A stretch of 64,000 nucleotides of DNA, from assembly GCA_037576215.1 (NCBI GenBank), contig JBANDB010000018.1, positions 1,364,001-1,428,000 on the forward strand, written 5' to 3'. This document shows positions 22,201-34,900 of the stretch, one piece after another; positions within the stretch are counted from its first letter, which is position 1; every line of letters starts with the position of its first letter. A program made the position numbers and the translations under genes. The stretch is from Armillaria gallica (Eukaryota > Basidiomycota > Agaricomycetes > Agaricales > Physalacriaceae). The notes under the pieces are model-generated. The model did not search any database. It saw nothing but the letters and a program-made list of their open reading frames with translations, and had not been told where the DNA came from.

Positions 22201-24365
22201 CCAAAACAATAGAGAAACAGATGATAAAGAGGATCCGAAAATTCATGTGGGGGGACAAAACACAGTCACCCGTAAATTTTGACACCCTACTTGCCCTAAG
22301 GACCGAAGGGGGACAGGACGTCCTGGACATCGAAGCCCGAAATCAAGCCATAAAAGTTATGGAAATTAAAGCCTACCTGAACATCTCCAAAGATAGACCC
22401 ACATGGGCCCTTTTTGCAGATGACCTGTTTGCGAGAGCAACCCTAACGAAAGACAGAACCATAAACAGAGATCTGAAGTTCAACCCATTCCTACAATCCT
22501 GGCAACCGAGCATGGCAACAAGACTGGAGTCTGGAATACCCCTCCCAAGCCAGCTACGCGACCTATGGAGGACCGCGGTGACTTACGGAGTGCGACCAGA
22601 AGGACTGGCGTTCTCAAGAGATATAATCAGACAACACCCCGTGTGGTATCACATAAATGCTGACCCAAAGATAAGAAAGCTGAACCGCTCAAGGGCAAGC
22701 ACCTGCCTGCGAACCAACCATGAGGCAACGATGGTTGGCGACATGCAGGACATTGCGGAATTCCTGGATGATCCAAACCATGAATGGGCTGAGAGCTGCG
22801 CATGTTATGTATGCGTCGCTTTCCGACAAAATATAGACTGCCAGACACCTCAAAAATGCATGCAACGTGCCAAAGATTTATTAGACACACTCCCCCAAAA
22901 ATGGGACCCAAGAAAACTCCAGCCTGAGGATTTCGAAGACCAAGACCTAGTTGAGATAGAGGACCAAGACCGTTTTGACAAAACATTGACGACGCACGGC
23001 CCACTGGGAAACGTATTCCGGATATTTACTGAGGGCGACGTCTGCAATGAAACCCTGGACAAAAGTCATCACATCATGGCGCACACAACAGTTAGCGCAG
23101 CAACAGATGGCTCCTGTCAAGAAAATGGAAGTGAACTAGCAAGAGCAGGAGCAGGAGTGACAATAGACGGTTATGAGGAGATGGACACTGCCCTCCGTGT
23201 ACCGCTAAACCTACTGCAAACGAACCAAGTAGGTGAGCTGTTAGCAACGAGAACCTTGATTAAAAAAGCGCCAAGGAACAAGAATTTACGAGATGAAACT
23301 GACTCGAAATATGTTATAAATGTCCTGATCAAGTCAAGACAACGCCTAGAAAATGAGGGATATATTGGAACCCCCAACGCCGAGCTAATCCAAGACACAA
23401 TCACGCATCTGAGAGAAAGAGAGACGGAGACATTCCTCCAATGGGTCAAAGGTCACAATGGCCACCGAGGGAACGAAAAAGCAGACAAACTAGCGAACGA
23501 GGGAGCGAACAAAACGAGCCAGCAACCCTTTACACCAGAAATGAACCCGAAACTGAAGATAACCGGAGCCAGACTCCAAGAAATGACCCAGAAGTTAGCG
23601 TACAAGGCTATTAGAATAAAGAAAATGCGAAAATTCTCGCAACGCCGACGAACCACAGAACACGTGGAGTATGCAAAAGCAGCAGCGGAAGACGCTTTCA
23701 CAGACCGACCAACGAGTGCAAGATTCTGGAACTCACTCAGACACAAAGACATAGCACGGAATATGAGGTATACATTATGGATGATGGCACATGACGCGTA
23801 CATGGTGGGTACGAACTGGCTCCGACCGAACTATAAACAAGAGTTCCAGGAGAGAGCGTACTGCAAATACTGCCGAGGAGAAATAGACTCACTAGACCAC
23901 ATCCTCACGGAGTGTAGAAGCCCAGGACAGAAAGAAATCTGGAGGAAAACAAAACAGCTACTAGAAAGAAAAGGCATTGAGTGGAGAGCACCTACATTAG
24001 GCCTGTTACTCGCAAGCTGTCTCCCAGTCTTCAAGTCGGAAAAGGGTAAAAGGGAAGCCGGGAAAGAACGATTCTATAGAATAGTGATGACCATATCCAT
24101 ACAAACGATATGGAGCCTGCGGGTGCGCCGTGTGGTTGAAAACGACAATGTTCCCTTCCCAGCTGATGTCGTGGTAAAAACCTGGTTGAAGGCGATCAAC
24201 GACAGACTAGAAATGGACTGTTTGATGATGAACAGTAGCTTCGGAAAAAAGGCCCTAAAACACAGCACAGTCAAATCGACGTGGACAGGGACTTTAAAGA
24301 ACGAAGCACAACTCCCAAGTGATTGGACTGGAGTTGCCGGGGTTTTAGTGGGTATTGGGCTATGA
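19248..24365 (+). pseudogene. LINE ORF2: endonuclease, reverse transcriptase and RNase H, three stops
   Basis: A single frame holds all domains. The endonuclease shows SLNIRG, VQEAHL, YAPN, MGDFNM and SRIDRIYL (19550-20280). The reverse transcriptase shows KDGTAPG, PIYKKEE, QAGFIPG, ALDQEKAHDKI, GVHQGDPLSCLLFDI and the catalytic FADD (about 21040-21800). RNase H shows ATDGSC, TDSKYV and VKGHNGHRGNEKAD (about 23100-23500). A cysteine/histidine segment (YCKYCRGEIDSLDHILTEC) follows. Stops at 20061 (TGA), 21390 (TGA) and 21405 (TAA) fit C-to-T from CGA or CAA. The frame may begin upstream of 19248. Confidence 0.92.
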
Positions 24366-24601
24366 CGGAAGGTGAGTTTGGGGTAGAAGAGCAGCGGATA
24401 GAAGGAGAAAAGGAAATAGCCGTACCGAGTCCCACACTCAGTGCTTAAATGCATTTCCCCGGGGTGAATCTCTAGATAGACAGGGCGCGTACATGTCGCG
24501 CAACCAAACGGCGTGGAGCAGGGCCGACTATGTCGGACTCTGTCCTCTGCGAGTCTCCCCCCTTGGGAGAGACACCGTTCCACCAAAAAAAAAAAAAAAA
24601 A

Positions 24602-24617
24602 GTTATACGGTATTTCC
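24602..24617 (+). repeat. LINE target-site duplication, 3' copy
   Basis: GTTATACGGTATTTCC follows the poly(A) tail and matches 16114-16129. Confidence 0.87.
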
Positions 24618-24767
24618 GCCAAATTTCCGCTGGAGGTGAGTTCCGGAAGAGGAAGGATCGGCATCTGCCGCATGACGAGAAACAAAGGTGACACCGCCAC
24701 ATTCAGCTTTCCGACATCATCCATCACCATCGCAGCAGCCCTTCGAGTACGGCGCGGCTAGGCGGCG

Positions 24768-26947
24768 ATGTCGCTGCAAATTAATCTATCAAGTGCTGCC
24801 CTCAAGACAGCATATCTCGACGTCCTCAATGGGCCCAACAACGACTGGGTGATCTACACGTACGAGGCAGGGTCGAACGACTTGAAGGTACAGGCTACGG
24901 GCGATGGTGGACTCGAGGAGCTCGAGGAAGAGTTTAGTGACGGGAGGATACAGTATGCCTTTGCTCGGGTAATAGATCGCAACGTACGCCTACGATTTCC
25001 TTCATTTTGACGATGGCTGACGGTGAACGTTCGCAGAGCAACCTTCCCAAATATGTTCAGATAAACTGGTGCGGCGACGGGGTCCCGGAAGCAAAGAAGG
25101 GACTGTTCCATACCCATTCCAGTGCTGTTGGGCGGCAATTGCTGCATGGATCCCATGTCGTGCTAAACGCTCGGAATGAGGTGTGTGCATGTTTTTTGTA
25201 TCGAGCCACTGCTGACGGTAGATGCAGGAAGATGTGACCCCCGAGCTCATCATGAAACGCGTCGAGGCGGCCTCAGGTGCAAGGTACTCTGCTCAGAAGG
25301 AAGCTCCTAGGAAGTACGAGCCGATAACACCGGTGGGGTCCAGTTATACCCCTGTAGGAAAGGTCGATATTGCTGCGCTCAAGGCGACGAAACCGACACC
25401 TTCACCTGCTGCTGCTACTTCAAGACCGTCACTTCCCACCGCTACTAGACCGATATTTGGCGCGTCGAAGCCCGCAACAGCTTCAGCAGCATCGCTCTAC
25501 GGACGTACGACAACCGCCAGCAAAGGACCAGCGCCCGTTGATGCATGGCCTGAGGAAAAGCCTGTTGTAGCGACACCTCCGCCTCCACCACCCGCAGCAT
25601 CGCGTCCTCCGGTTCTGCCAACAGCACCTCGCCCGACACCCTCCGTAGCCTCCGTTCCAGTTTCAACAACACCTACCAAACCCACTGAGGATGATCACAT
25701 CTCTCCCGTTGGGACGGCTTATACGCCAGTCTCTCTACCTGCGCCGAAGAAGCTTAGGAACCCATTTGAAGGCCGGTTCCAGCAGCAGGAAGAGCCGCAG
25801 AGAGTGACGCCGGTGAAGAAGGGATTGACTTGGTCGGAGAGACAAGCGCTCGCGAAGAAACAGAGTGAGCAAGAGGAGAGTAGGAGTTTCGCTGCTCAAA
25901 CAAGTGTCCCTTCACCCTCACCGGCCAGGAAGTTTGGTGTGGGAGCAGCTACCGCTGCTGTGGGAGGTGCTGCTATTGGTCTCGGTGCCGCTGCAGCTGT
26001 AGCTGCCCACGAATCCGAACCTGAATACGAGCCCGAGCCGGAAGAAGCAGCAGTATGTTTTCAGTTCCTCTGTTCTCTTTCAGTTATTGATATGATTGGT
26101 TGACCTAGGCACCTCCTCCACCACCACCACCACCACCTCCGCCTCCGCCTGTGGCAGAAGAAGAAGAAGAAGAAGAAGCTGCCCCGCCTCCACCTGTACG
26201 TCTTTCTGTGCTATCGCTATGGTCTCTTTGCTGATTTCTGGACATATAGCCTCCTCCGCCTCCACCTCCGCCACCGCCCCCTCCGCCTCCACCGCCAGCA
26301 CCTATTCAAGAAGCAGCGCCGCCACCTCCACCACCACCGCCTCCTCCTCCTCCTCCGCCCCCACCAGTGGCACAAGTAAGTTGTTTCTACTTTTTCGAAT
26401 GAAATTACTGATTATCGCCAGATGCAATCTCTCGCTGTATCCGAACCAGAGCCTGAACCAGAGCTTGCGCCAGCTCCCGCACAAGGCCAAGGTATATGTG
26501 CTATTGTACAGTACGAGTATGAGGTATGGGACTTGGTACTGTCCGATTATTCAAGATTATTAACCTCTTCTCCAGGCGACCGAAGATAACGAAATGACTC
26601 TCATCGAGGGAGAACTCATCGAACAGATCGAAGAACTCGACGAAGGCTGGTGGAGCGGTGTTGGACCCGGAGGCAAGACAGGGATGTTCCCCGCAAACTA
26701 CGTCCAGATCGTAGAACAGGAAGCTGCGCCAGTGACCGCTCCCTCTCCGCCACCGCCTGCAGTAGACGAAGGGATCACTGCTCTCGCGTTGTATGATTAT
26801 GATGCCGCAGAGGACAATGAGTTGACGTTCAAGGAGGGCGATAGGATTACTGAGATCGAACCTGCGTCGGAAGACTGGTGGAATGGGAAGAGCCCTGGGG
26901 GTGAGGTAGGGTTGTTCCCGGCCAATTATGTTGAGGTACAGGAATGA
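24768..26947 (+). CDS. ABP1: Actin-binding protein Abp1 (drebrin-like): ADF-H domain, polyproline linker, two SH3 domains
   Basis: Exons 24768-24983, 25037-25180, 25228-26052, 26109-26195, 26250-26375, 26422-26523 and 26576-26947 are all phase 0 and give 623 residues. Residues 1-130 are an ADF-homology domain (LSSAALKTAYLDVLNG ... NDWVIYTYE ... YVQINWCGDGVPEAKKGLF) that binds F-actin. A Pro/Ala-rich linker includes ITPVGSSYTPV repeats, then EEEEEEE flanked by long proline runs coded across exons 4 and 5. Two C-terminal SH3 domains follow (AIVQYEYEATEDNEM and ALYDYDAAEDNELTF, each ending FPANYV). Abp1 links cortical actin patches to endocytosis through Arp2/3 and SH3 ligands. The gene looks intact; a dead LINE ends about 165 bp upstream. 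Confidence 0.95.
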
Positions 26948-29679
26948 GGTTGCAACCTCTTTACCGGTGCAGCAAGGACAGTAATATGTGGGCGATAGAA
27001 TTCAATCTGTATGGATAAGCATTTTCAGGTAATTCAAAGGGTTTATGCCTACATCTTTATGGCCGTTTTTTTCTGTGTTCGATGAGATCTCAGATGCATA
27101 GGCTAATGCTTGTTGAAAAAATCAGTCTTCGACGATGACGATTGGTAGTGGAGATGCAGGGTTGTCCTCGTCTGTTATATAAAGCTGTTTCCCGGATCTA
27201 AAAGGTCCGATTGTAGAATTTTCGGGACCAAATTTACTTCGGACCGAATATGGACCCGGCTATCAAGTATGCTTTTAGTTACCGCATGTTGGCTTCGTTC
27301 CTTCATCACGTACGAACTCGCAGAAAAAATCGTCCCAACGACGGTGGTGGGTAACTCTACACTAATCTTCTTGTTTTTTGCTCACCGACTGATATACAGC
27401 AATGAGCGGATGGACTCGACTCATAGAGGAATTACGCCCTTAGAGGACTGTTACAGGTGCTCTTCATGGTCGCCGTGAAGCTTACGGTGTGTAGGATGCA
27501 GGATTCTTTTTGTCATGAAAAAAATCTGAGGAGGGCACAACGGTATATTTCTACCTTAACACGACAGTCGTCAGAATTTTGACAATACGATCTTCAGTTT
27601 CGTCGTCGTCGCATCGCTGGTATTTTTTGGTGGGGTTGTTTTTTTAATTCGCTATATGCTGCGCTCGAGGTAACCACTTATCTCTATATATCGGACAGCT
27701 TTGTCTAACGGACTTGCCAGTCGTTTATCTTGTGCGACAGGATGACGGTTTTCTGATTTGACTGGCGAGTATCAGACGCATACGACTGGGTTGTAGTCAA
27801 TGGTATTTGTACTGCTCTGACTATATGCGCTTCAATTACCAACTTGACCTTCCTAGTCAACGCTCTGCCTTTGAAAAGAAACATTCGATTTATCAGACGT
27901 ACTCGTCTTATCTGAACCTCGCGACATTCATCGAACGAAGTTGGCTACCTCCTCTTCCCCCCGAGCTTTTCGTCTGGAGCCTGGACGGCTATCTAAGCAA
28001 CCATCTTCTTGGAAATTGAATGGACCATCTGGTTTATGCTGCCCGTGTCCGTCTCCTATGCGACGAGGACCTTACAATGCGTGGTATACTCGAAGTAAGG
28101 CTACCCTTACATCCACCGAACCAGAATTGACACTTTCGCTTGTTAGATACATCAACTACTACCAGCGATCAAGTGCGCGTGCCAAGCACCCACCTTTGTC
28201 TTTCGCATCCCTTCGACTATTATCTTTGCTCTTTCCTTCCTTTGCGAATCCCCGGGGACAAAAGTGAAGTAATAACGCGGATATGGAAAGTCCGCTGGAT
28301 TTGATTTTATGGTCCTTGTCCCAATGTGACATCCGTTACTTTTGGGACAGCGGGCCTTTGACGAAGACTTCGTCTTTCTGTGTTTATGCATAACGAACAC
28401 CCGGAACGTCCCCCAGGCCGTGGATCAGTTCACTTGCACCTGCATTGTGCATCTCACCGTATTTGACCCGTATTAATGCGGCAAGCCATTCCCAATATCT
28501 CCTGGTTTCCTCGAGCAATCGTCAACTATGGCTTCGACCGACGCATCACGGCAAAGGACTTGATAAATCACGAGACGGTTCTTCTCTGTGCGGAGGGAGT
28601 TCGTTATGTCGATCTTTTCGAGAGCGGGCATACGGGATAGCTCGTTTGCATGTCTCCTGTGGTGCCTGACGTTGTCCATCCTCCCATCCTTCGAGGTGCC
28701 CGACATAGCTTCTCTTCTTAGCAAGGAAGGAACCACTCATACCAATCGCAGACAATCGCGATTCACGACCGATATCGATGGGATAGAAACTTTGATGATA
28801 TCCGAAATGTTAATAGAGGAGCGGCGTCCACCGAAAAATGACCATTTAGCCTGGAAGCTCGAATTCCGTGGTTCACTTATAGACAATGTGGCAGGCGGAA
28901 AAGGGGTCAGCTGGCTCGAGCAAGTCTATTCCTAGAATCGGGTGTGAGTCGTACTTGGGAGGAAGCTGTCATCAGCCTTCTAGGAATCGAAGACCCTTAC
29001 AGTTAAAATCGCCAACATACTTTCTTGTCGCGAATTCTTCCATATCGACTACTCTTCTGTCCACCGGAGAAAGGATGATAACAGTATGTTCCGACTCTCC
29101 TCATGAAATTCTGCAATCCTAACCGAACCCTTAGGCTGGGAACTGACAATGTTCGCCTAAGCAATGTTGCAATTCGGGCTTAATTTGATGTTACTAATAA
29201 TTCCCTGCTCGGAAGACTGCTCGTACGTGTAGAGTGGAACTACATGTGGCAACCAACATGGTAATTCTGACTCCTCTTTCGCCGTGAATGGCGTTCAAAA
29301 CGTTTTTCAGGAAGCTTACTCTCTGCTGCTTCCTTTGGGAACTTTGGGAAATTTGGAAAAGACCTCAATATAAACTACAGAAAGGCGTGGCGACTGTTAT
29401 GTCTTGTAGGTGACTGGTGCATGATCCGCCTTGTTTCAGGAAACCCTCGCGCCTCGTTTTCTCTCTTCTTTTTTGGCCGATAAGCCTCGTGATATGCCGA
29501 ATCAACATTGCTCTTTCCTATATCTACAGGGAAGCCGCTCGCTTGTCCCGACCTCGATACCTCCCAATCATTTCCTCGGCTTTGCGGCAGAGTATACTGA
29601 AATCTCTAGCTCTAATCGTCAGTACTACTTGTTGCAATTGTGTTATTCCGAAACTAACGCCCGACTCGTTGGCAGAACA
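26948..29679. other. Region with possible decayed coding sequence, nothing assignable
   Basis: Protein-like segments appear on the plus strand at 27807-28090 (one frame crossing a single TGA at 28018) and at about 28477-28640, but no domain is recognised and stops break them. The stretch just before 29680 is the upstream region of the MYND gene; an open frame runs in from 29431, but its paralogue starts at the equivalent of 29680. Confidence 0.35.
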
Positions 29680-31173
29680 ATGACTACTGAAATATTCTTC
29701 CAAGACGGTTCCCGCTACTCTATAGATACCGTCGCCGACTTCATCATCAACTCCCTCGCTGACCCACATCACCCAACGTACTGTACCATCACCTACACCG
29801 GTGCTCTCGGCACGATCAACAATATCCACACCATCAAAAAACTTCGCACATCGCACCACGCCCTTTTCGACACCATTCTCCGATTCCTTACGATCCCTCG
29901 AACCGACAATGACATCCAGTCCCTCGAACAGTCCTTCCAGTGCTGCACCTCTTCGTGCACTCATCACGACCTCGCCTTTCGCTTTCACGCTGGGAATCTT
30001 CCAAACTATCAGGAGCGCCCCGAGGATCGATTCCGCTTCTCCGAGGTTGTTTTTCTCATGACCTGTATCATCACCCTAGCTATCAGTAATCCGGGACAGG
30101 CTGGCAAGAGTACATACTACCACGCCATCCCCAAACGCGTACGGCAGGAGCAACGCCGTGGTGCTAAGCCCATGTGGCCTACCACTCGCGACACCCTCTA
30201 CTCCACGGTCGGACAGGACACTGCCGTCCGTATGATCTGGCAGTGGATATATTTGTACCAGTCGATTCCGTCGTTCTTCGTCTTCACGCTCTTGTACAAC
30301 ACGGCCGGCAGCACTCTGAACAGCTCCGTCTACTCCATCCCTTCCTTCACCACACAAGTGATCGAGATGATCGACAAGAACGTCGACTTGTTCAATGCCG
30401 TTCCTCATCGGAAGTCGCCTGAGGCGCAAAAATACCTGGACATTCTCGAACGGGCGGTCGATGCTGTATACATGACCACGCTGATCATGATACACCAAGG
30501 AGATATGAGCCGTGTACAGAGTCGTTGGGGGAAGGATTCGCATGCTCTCCTTAAGGTGCTTTGCAAGGCGTTCGATGCGACTTGGGGTATTCCGCTGGTC
30601 CTCAATGATTCCTTGTACATGAACCTAAGTCGGATCAAACAGATAACCGCCCGCCTACACCACACCTTCCACCTTCCGTACGATAAGGACGTTTACCATT
30701 GGGTCATCGTCGATAATTCGCGTAGAATGAAGGAGCAGGAGGGCGGGAAGAGCGTGTTCCAACTTGCGTTCGACGCTGTCGTTCACGTTACCAACTGTGA
30801 CCGATGTCAGTCGCCTGGGTGTTCGGAGACGTTTACGAGCCAAGGGAGGAGGTTCCAGGGTTGCGGCGGGTGCAAGCGTGTGTCGTATTGCTCTGAGGCG
30901 TGTCAGCGCCATGCGTGGAAGCTCCCTGAGGCGCCACATAGGATGGTTTGCTCTGCGGTTGCGGCCTTTGCAGACAAGCTTAAGCTTCCGGCGGGACTTT
31001 CCTTATCTTCAAGCAAGAGGATCGTCCGGGATGAGGAGGTCGATACGATCTGTTCGAAGGAGGGTGTGACAAAGGATGAGGCACATATGATCCATGCCCA
31101 TTTCGTCTCGCTGGCGGAGTTACTCGTTTCCGCAAAGCAGAGTGGTAGCCAAATGATGACTAGCAGGGCCTAA
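29680..31173 (+). CDS. MYND zinc-finger protein, intact single-exon copy
   Basis: The frame encodes 497 residues. The start was placed at MTTEIFFQDGSRYSIDTVADF because the paralogue on the minus strand begins at the equivalent point (FPNGASFALDTLVNLF). The first 370 residues are an alpha-helical region of unknown function shared with that paralogue. The MYND finger lies at about residues 372-422 (CDRCQSPGC ... CGGCKRVSYCSEAC ... HRMVC), with the expected paired Cys/His ligands. MYND fingers usually mediate protein contacts. Expansions of such genes are common in agaricomycetes; no specific role is known. Two damaged relatives lie at 12725-13905 and 50544-52915. Confidence 0.86.
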   Translation: MTTEIFFQDGSRYSIDTVADFIINSLADPHHPTYCTITYTGALGTINNIHTIKKLRTSHHALFDTILRFLTIPRTDNDIQSLEQSFQCCTSSCTHHDLAFRFHAGNLPNYQERPEDRFRFSEVVFLMTCIITLAISNPGQAGKSTYYHAIPKRVRQEQRRGAKPMWPTTRDTLYSTVGQDTAVRMIWQWIYLYQSIPSFFVFTLLYNTAGSTLNSSVYSIPSFTTQVIEMIDKNVDLFNAVPHRKSPEAQKYLDILERAVDAVYMTTLIMIHQGDMSRVQSRWGKDSHALLKVLCKAFDATWGIPLVLNDSLYMNLSRIKQITARLHHTFHLPYDKDVYHWVIVDNSRRMKEQEGGKSVFQLAFDAVVHVTNCDRCQSPGCSETFTSQGRRFQGCGGCKRVSYCSEACQRHAWKLPEAPHRMVCSAVAAFADKLKLPAGLSLSSSKRIVRDEEVDTICSKEGVTKDEAHMIHAHFVSLAELLVSAKQSGSQMMTSRA

Positions 31174-31932
31174 TAGTATCAGTTTTCTTGTCTTGTTTGT
31201 CTTGTTCAAATGCTACATGTCTTTGCTAGGTCTGGAAAGTGTATTGCGTGGTAAACTTCATAAAGTCGCCGCCCTCATGATTTCATACAAACGGCAGGTT
31301 GCGCTACGCGCCCCGTGTTTCCATTTTAGGACGACGCGTATTTCTGTTAAGATCCGCCATGATCACAATTCTTGCATTGGGCTAATCGCTTCAAGTTGCT
31401 GGATCTCTGATCTCTCTGGGTATCGGTCCTCTCACAAACGTAAACAGCAGTGGTCTACGGTACTATTCATATCACGCTTCTCTTTGTGCGTTACTGATCT
31501 CCCATATAAGTAGGCTCTGAACTTTGGACAATATGATCATTCAGGAGTGTTCAAGACGACAACGAGCCGTCGAAGATAGGCAAAATTAGAGCGTGACATT
31601 TGATGCTCGACGAAGCGCTTAAAATCTGGCGTAGACGCCGTCACTCAGAATCGTTTCCACGCTGAAGGGTAGGTACATTCCCAGCGACTACCCGTTTCTA
31701 ATTATTTCAAAGTGTTCATTGTCACTTTCCAGTTCGTTTGCAGCCTTTCTAATACGGACTGTCACTGAGGCTGTCTAGTAAGGGGCAGCCCAAGTTTCTC
31801 ATGATTGCTGGGAAAAACTCCCAGCTGGACAGCAAGGATCAACGGCAGTGATCACCTGTCACCCTTCATTATCTGCAAACTTTGTTTCGAGTCCAGGCTA
31901 GGGCGGTCAGAATCTGTTGTCTTCTTACCACC
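31174..31932. other. Intergenic spacer
   Basis: I see no gene here. It holds the 3' end of the MYND gene and the upstream region of the large EF-hand-like locus. Confidence 0.4.
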
Positions 31933-34900
31933 ATGTCGACCGTTTCTTCCCCAGGCCGGGAAGAGCCCCTCCCTCCACCCCAAATCCGCATCAACGGTAG
32001 TGATACTGACGACTATGATGTTCCAGATGGTCTTCATCGCCAGCAATCGCTTGATGATGCAGATAAAGCTGCTTTTTCGGAATCGGAATTGTCAAAGACG
32101 CAGAAGAAGACTGACAAACTCCGTGAGTTGTTAACAGTCCACGTTCGATTTTTTGTGAACATAATTCAGTGGACACCATCGGTCCGTCTAGGATCTTGAC
32201 ATCTTACACGACTGTCGACGCTTGGTATGAAACAAATGAAACAGCGCTCATAACGGCAGCTACGGCACTTGATTCCCTTTCGTCCGACGCGAAATCTATT
32301 GGAAACGCTTTAAACTCGTATGTCGAGACCGCTGAGCTGGTGATGCAGGGTTTAACGGTGCTTGGTCAAGTGCATCCGTTCATTGGTGGTTAGTCGTGAA
32401 GCACGAGCGCTAGGCTCCATTTATGACTCTTCCTTAGTGGCGGTCCTCGCTTTCAAAACGGTTGTTTCCTTCGATATGACGCGCCGAGAAAACAACAAGA
32501 AGGTCCTCGCCGTGAAGCTTCAAATGCAGAATATGATGATCGCACTATTTCAGTAAGTGCTACAGGTATTTTTAATTTCAAGTTACTGCTTAAGAGTTTC
32601 CTACAGACTTCGTCATGTACACGACGCTCAGGAGCTTAGACTGGACGGCACTACAATTGAAGATCAGATTGAGACCTTAATGAAAACAATCGCAAATGAC
32701 ATTAAAGAGACTGCCTCCGCCTGTGATTATTATCTAAAGAAGGGGTTTTTAGGTGCGTGGTCTATCACTCAAGCTATTCCGAAATTGTTGTTCATTTTTG
32801 TATCAGCCAAGTCAATCAAAGCGAAGATTTACGAAAACCGTCTCGCGACTTACGCCGCCAAATTCGCAGAACATCGCCAGGCCATCACTTCTGCTTTATC
32901 GATTCATACGACACTTGGAGTCGAGTCTGCTAATGCTAAGCTGGATGACCAGGACAAGAACCTTGTTATGAATATCAGTGTCTCTTCCGAACTAAGCACG
33001 AGTCAACATATGCCTGCTCTCGTCCTTGACCTCGGCCTACTGGTATTTTCTCTTACTTTCTTTTACTTTCTCCTTTCCTCTTGCTGACATTAGAATACTA
33101 TGGAATATTGTAGAATAAGAATGACTCAAAACCTCTAGTATATAAACACTGTCCGTACTATTGTATCTTCAGCTATCAACTCACCTTTCAACCTCCACAG
33201 TCCCTGTGAACCTAAGTGATCAAGATCGGTTACGCTTAGCGCTCGTTAACAAACTTACGGATCCCTCTTGGTAATCGGATTCAGCTTACGGACATCCTCG
33301 CTCTCATCAGGCTTTTCTTCGAATATTCATCCACTCGTATATTAGCTTGACTACCCATATTCTTAACAAACCTGAAGTCGATGGACCGCAAGATTGACGA
33401 GGTGAAGGACATGCTGTCGGTGTTCAGGAAGTTGGACACGGCCTGAGACCTAAATATTCAGGAGTTCATCAAAAGTAACGGCGGACCAAAAGTGTGCATT
33501 GATAATGAGCGATTGTTGCACGAACTCGTCGACAAAAGCGGAGAAGGCATCACAGGTGTACTTGGGCAACAGTCGGATGAAACATGGGTAAAGGCTAAAG
33601 ACAAGGTGCAGATAGCGATGCGGAAAGAATTGGCTGAGGACATCGGGCAAGCTTTAGAAAGAAACTTCACCGAGTTTCGGAAGAAGCTCGACATCTTGCA
33701 GTCGATCGCCGAAAATTCTCAGAAAAACACCCAAAGTATCATTACTGCCTTGAGCTCCGGTGCTGTGACAGAATTTCAGATGATGTGAGTGGCGTTGTTT
33801 CATTGCGCTCGTGTGCTTATTCCCACCAAGGACTTGAGGGTCCTTTGGAGAGATATGGTACGTACGATGTGCGATTCTCTCTCCATGCGACATGAACTTA
33901 CTATTTCTCTTCAACAGGGTTGGAAGGGTAGTAGCGTCAAGGCTAAGCATCTCATTCTTGCGCTGCATGACTACTTTACTGATAGGCTCAAGGCTCCGAC
34001 TCGGGGTTCTTCACCTATTAGTATGCTGTCACCGCCTGTCCCCGAAACGGGAAGCCCAATCAAATCACCAATAAGCGCGGGTGACTTCTCTCTCAAAGGG
34101 AAAACCGATCAATGGACTCTGGCGTACTTGAACATTTCCCACCTTCAGCCCAACCTCGAAGCTGTGGACGATGATGCGACCGGATTTATCACTATCAAAG
34201 AGATTAACACTTTCACGAATGTAAAGTCTAGGCCGGAGAATTGGACGTGGGTCCAGTCACCATTCAATACATCCACGGCTTACTGACAGACTCCTTTAGA
34301 CTGCCCCAATGGATCGCATACTGGGCTAAAGGCTTGTCTCGCTGGCTTTTCTTTTATCTATACTAACAAGCCTTATGATAGGTTGGCATGTTAGCGTGAA
34401 TCGGTACAAAAAGATGATTAGGATGATTATTTCTGCAATGTACGGCATGTTTCCTGATGTATTGCCTGCCAACCGTGAGGCAGTGGCCACATATCTTCAG
34501 CATAGGGTTATCTACAGGATTGACACAATCCTTCAGTCTACTCGAGATGTATCATCGAACTCCTTGGAAAGCAATTCGCAACTGCAAAGACTTACTGAGG
34601 ACTACACCAAGATCGAAGAATCCCGGATTGGGGCTAATCTTGCGGCTGTTCTATACGAAATCGACGGAAGATCCACCGTGTCCCTGATAACCGGGCGTGG
34701 GCGTATAGAGCGCGTAGCCAATCGGCTTCTCGATCATTGACTTTCTCTGATAAAAGTTTCAGTATTTTACCCCGTGCTATATCTTCTCCTTAGGCACCAA
34801 CTAAGGGTAGTTCGCCTATCCACCAGATTCGTTCTAGACCCGTATGAAGCTTGGAATATGTCCACATCCTTGTGGAACTTGTTCTCAGTAGTCGACGAAC

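Larger units (their letters stand above)
16130..24601 (+). mobile_element. Full-length non-LTR retrotransposon (LINE, Tad1-like), inactivated
   Basis: About 8.47 kb lies between a 16-bp target-site duplication, with a 17-nt poly(A) tail at 24585-24601. It has a long 5' untranslated region (16130-17328), a gag-like first reading frame with a CCHC knuckle, and a second frame with apurinic endonuclease, reverse transcriptase and RNase H domains. An RNase H after the reverse transcriptase fits the Tad1/I group of fungal LINEs; the clade is inferred, not tested. Four in-frame stops, each explicable by C-to-T, inactivate it. The insertion is about 150 bp upstream of the ABP1 start codon. Confidence 0.95.

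Noticed and set aside
19266..24200. Many long minus-strand open frames across the LINE
   Set aside because: They are shadows of the sense endonuclease/reverse-transcriptase frame and have no domains.
26080..26490. Minus-strand Glu/Val/Leu-rich frames opposite the ABP1 linker
   Set aside because: They are the antisense of CCN proline codons in a spliced gene on the plus strand.
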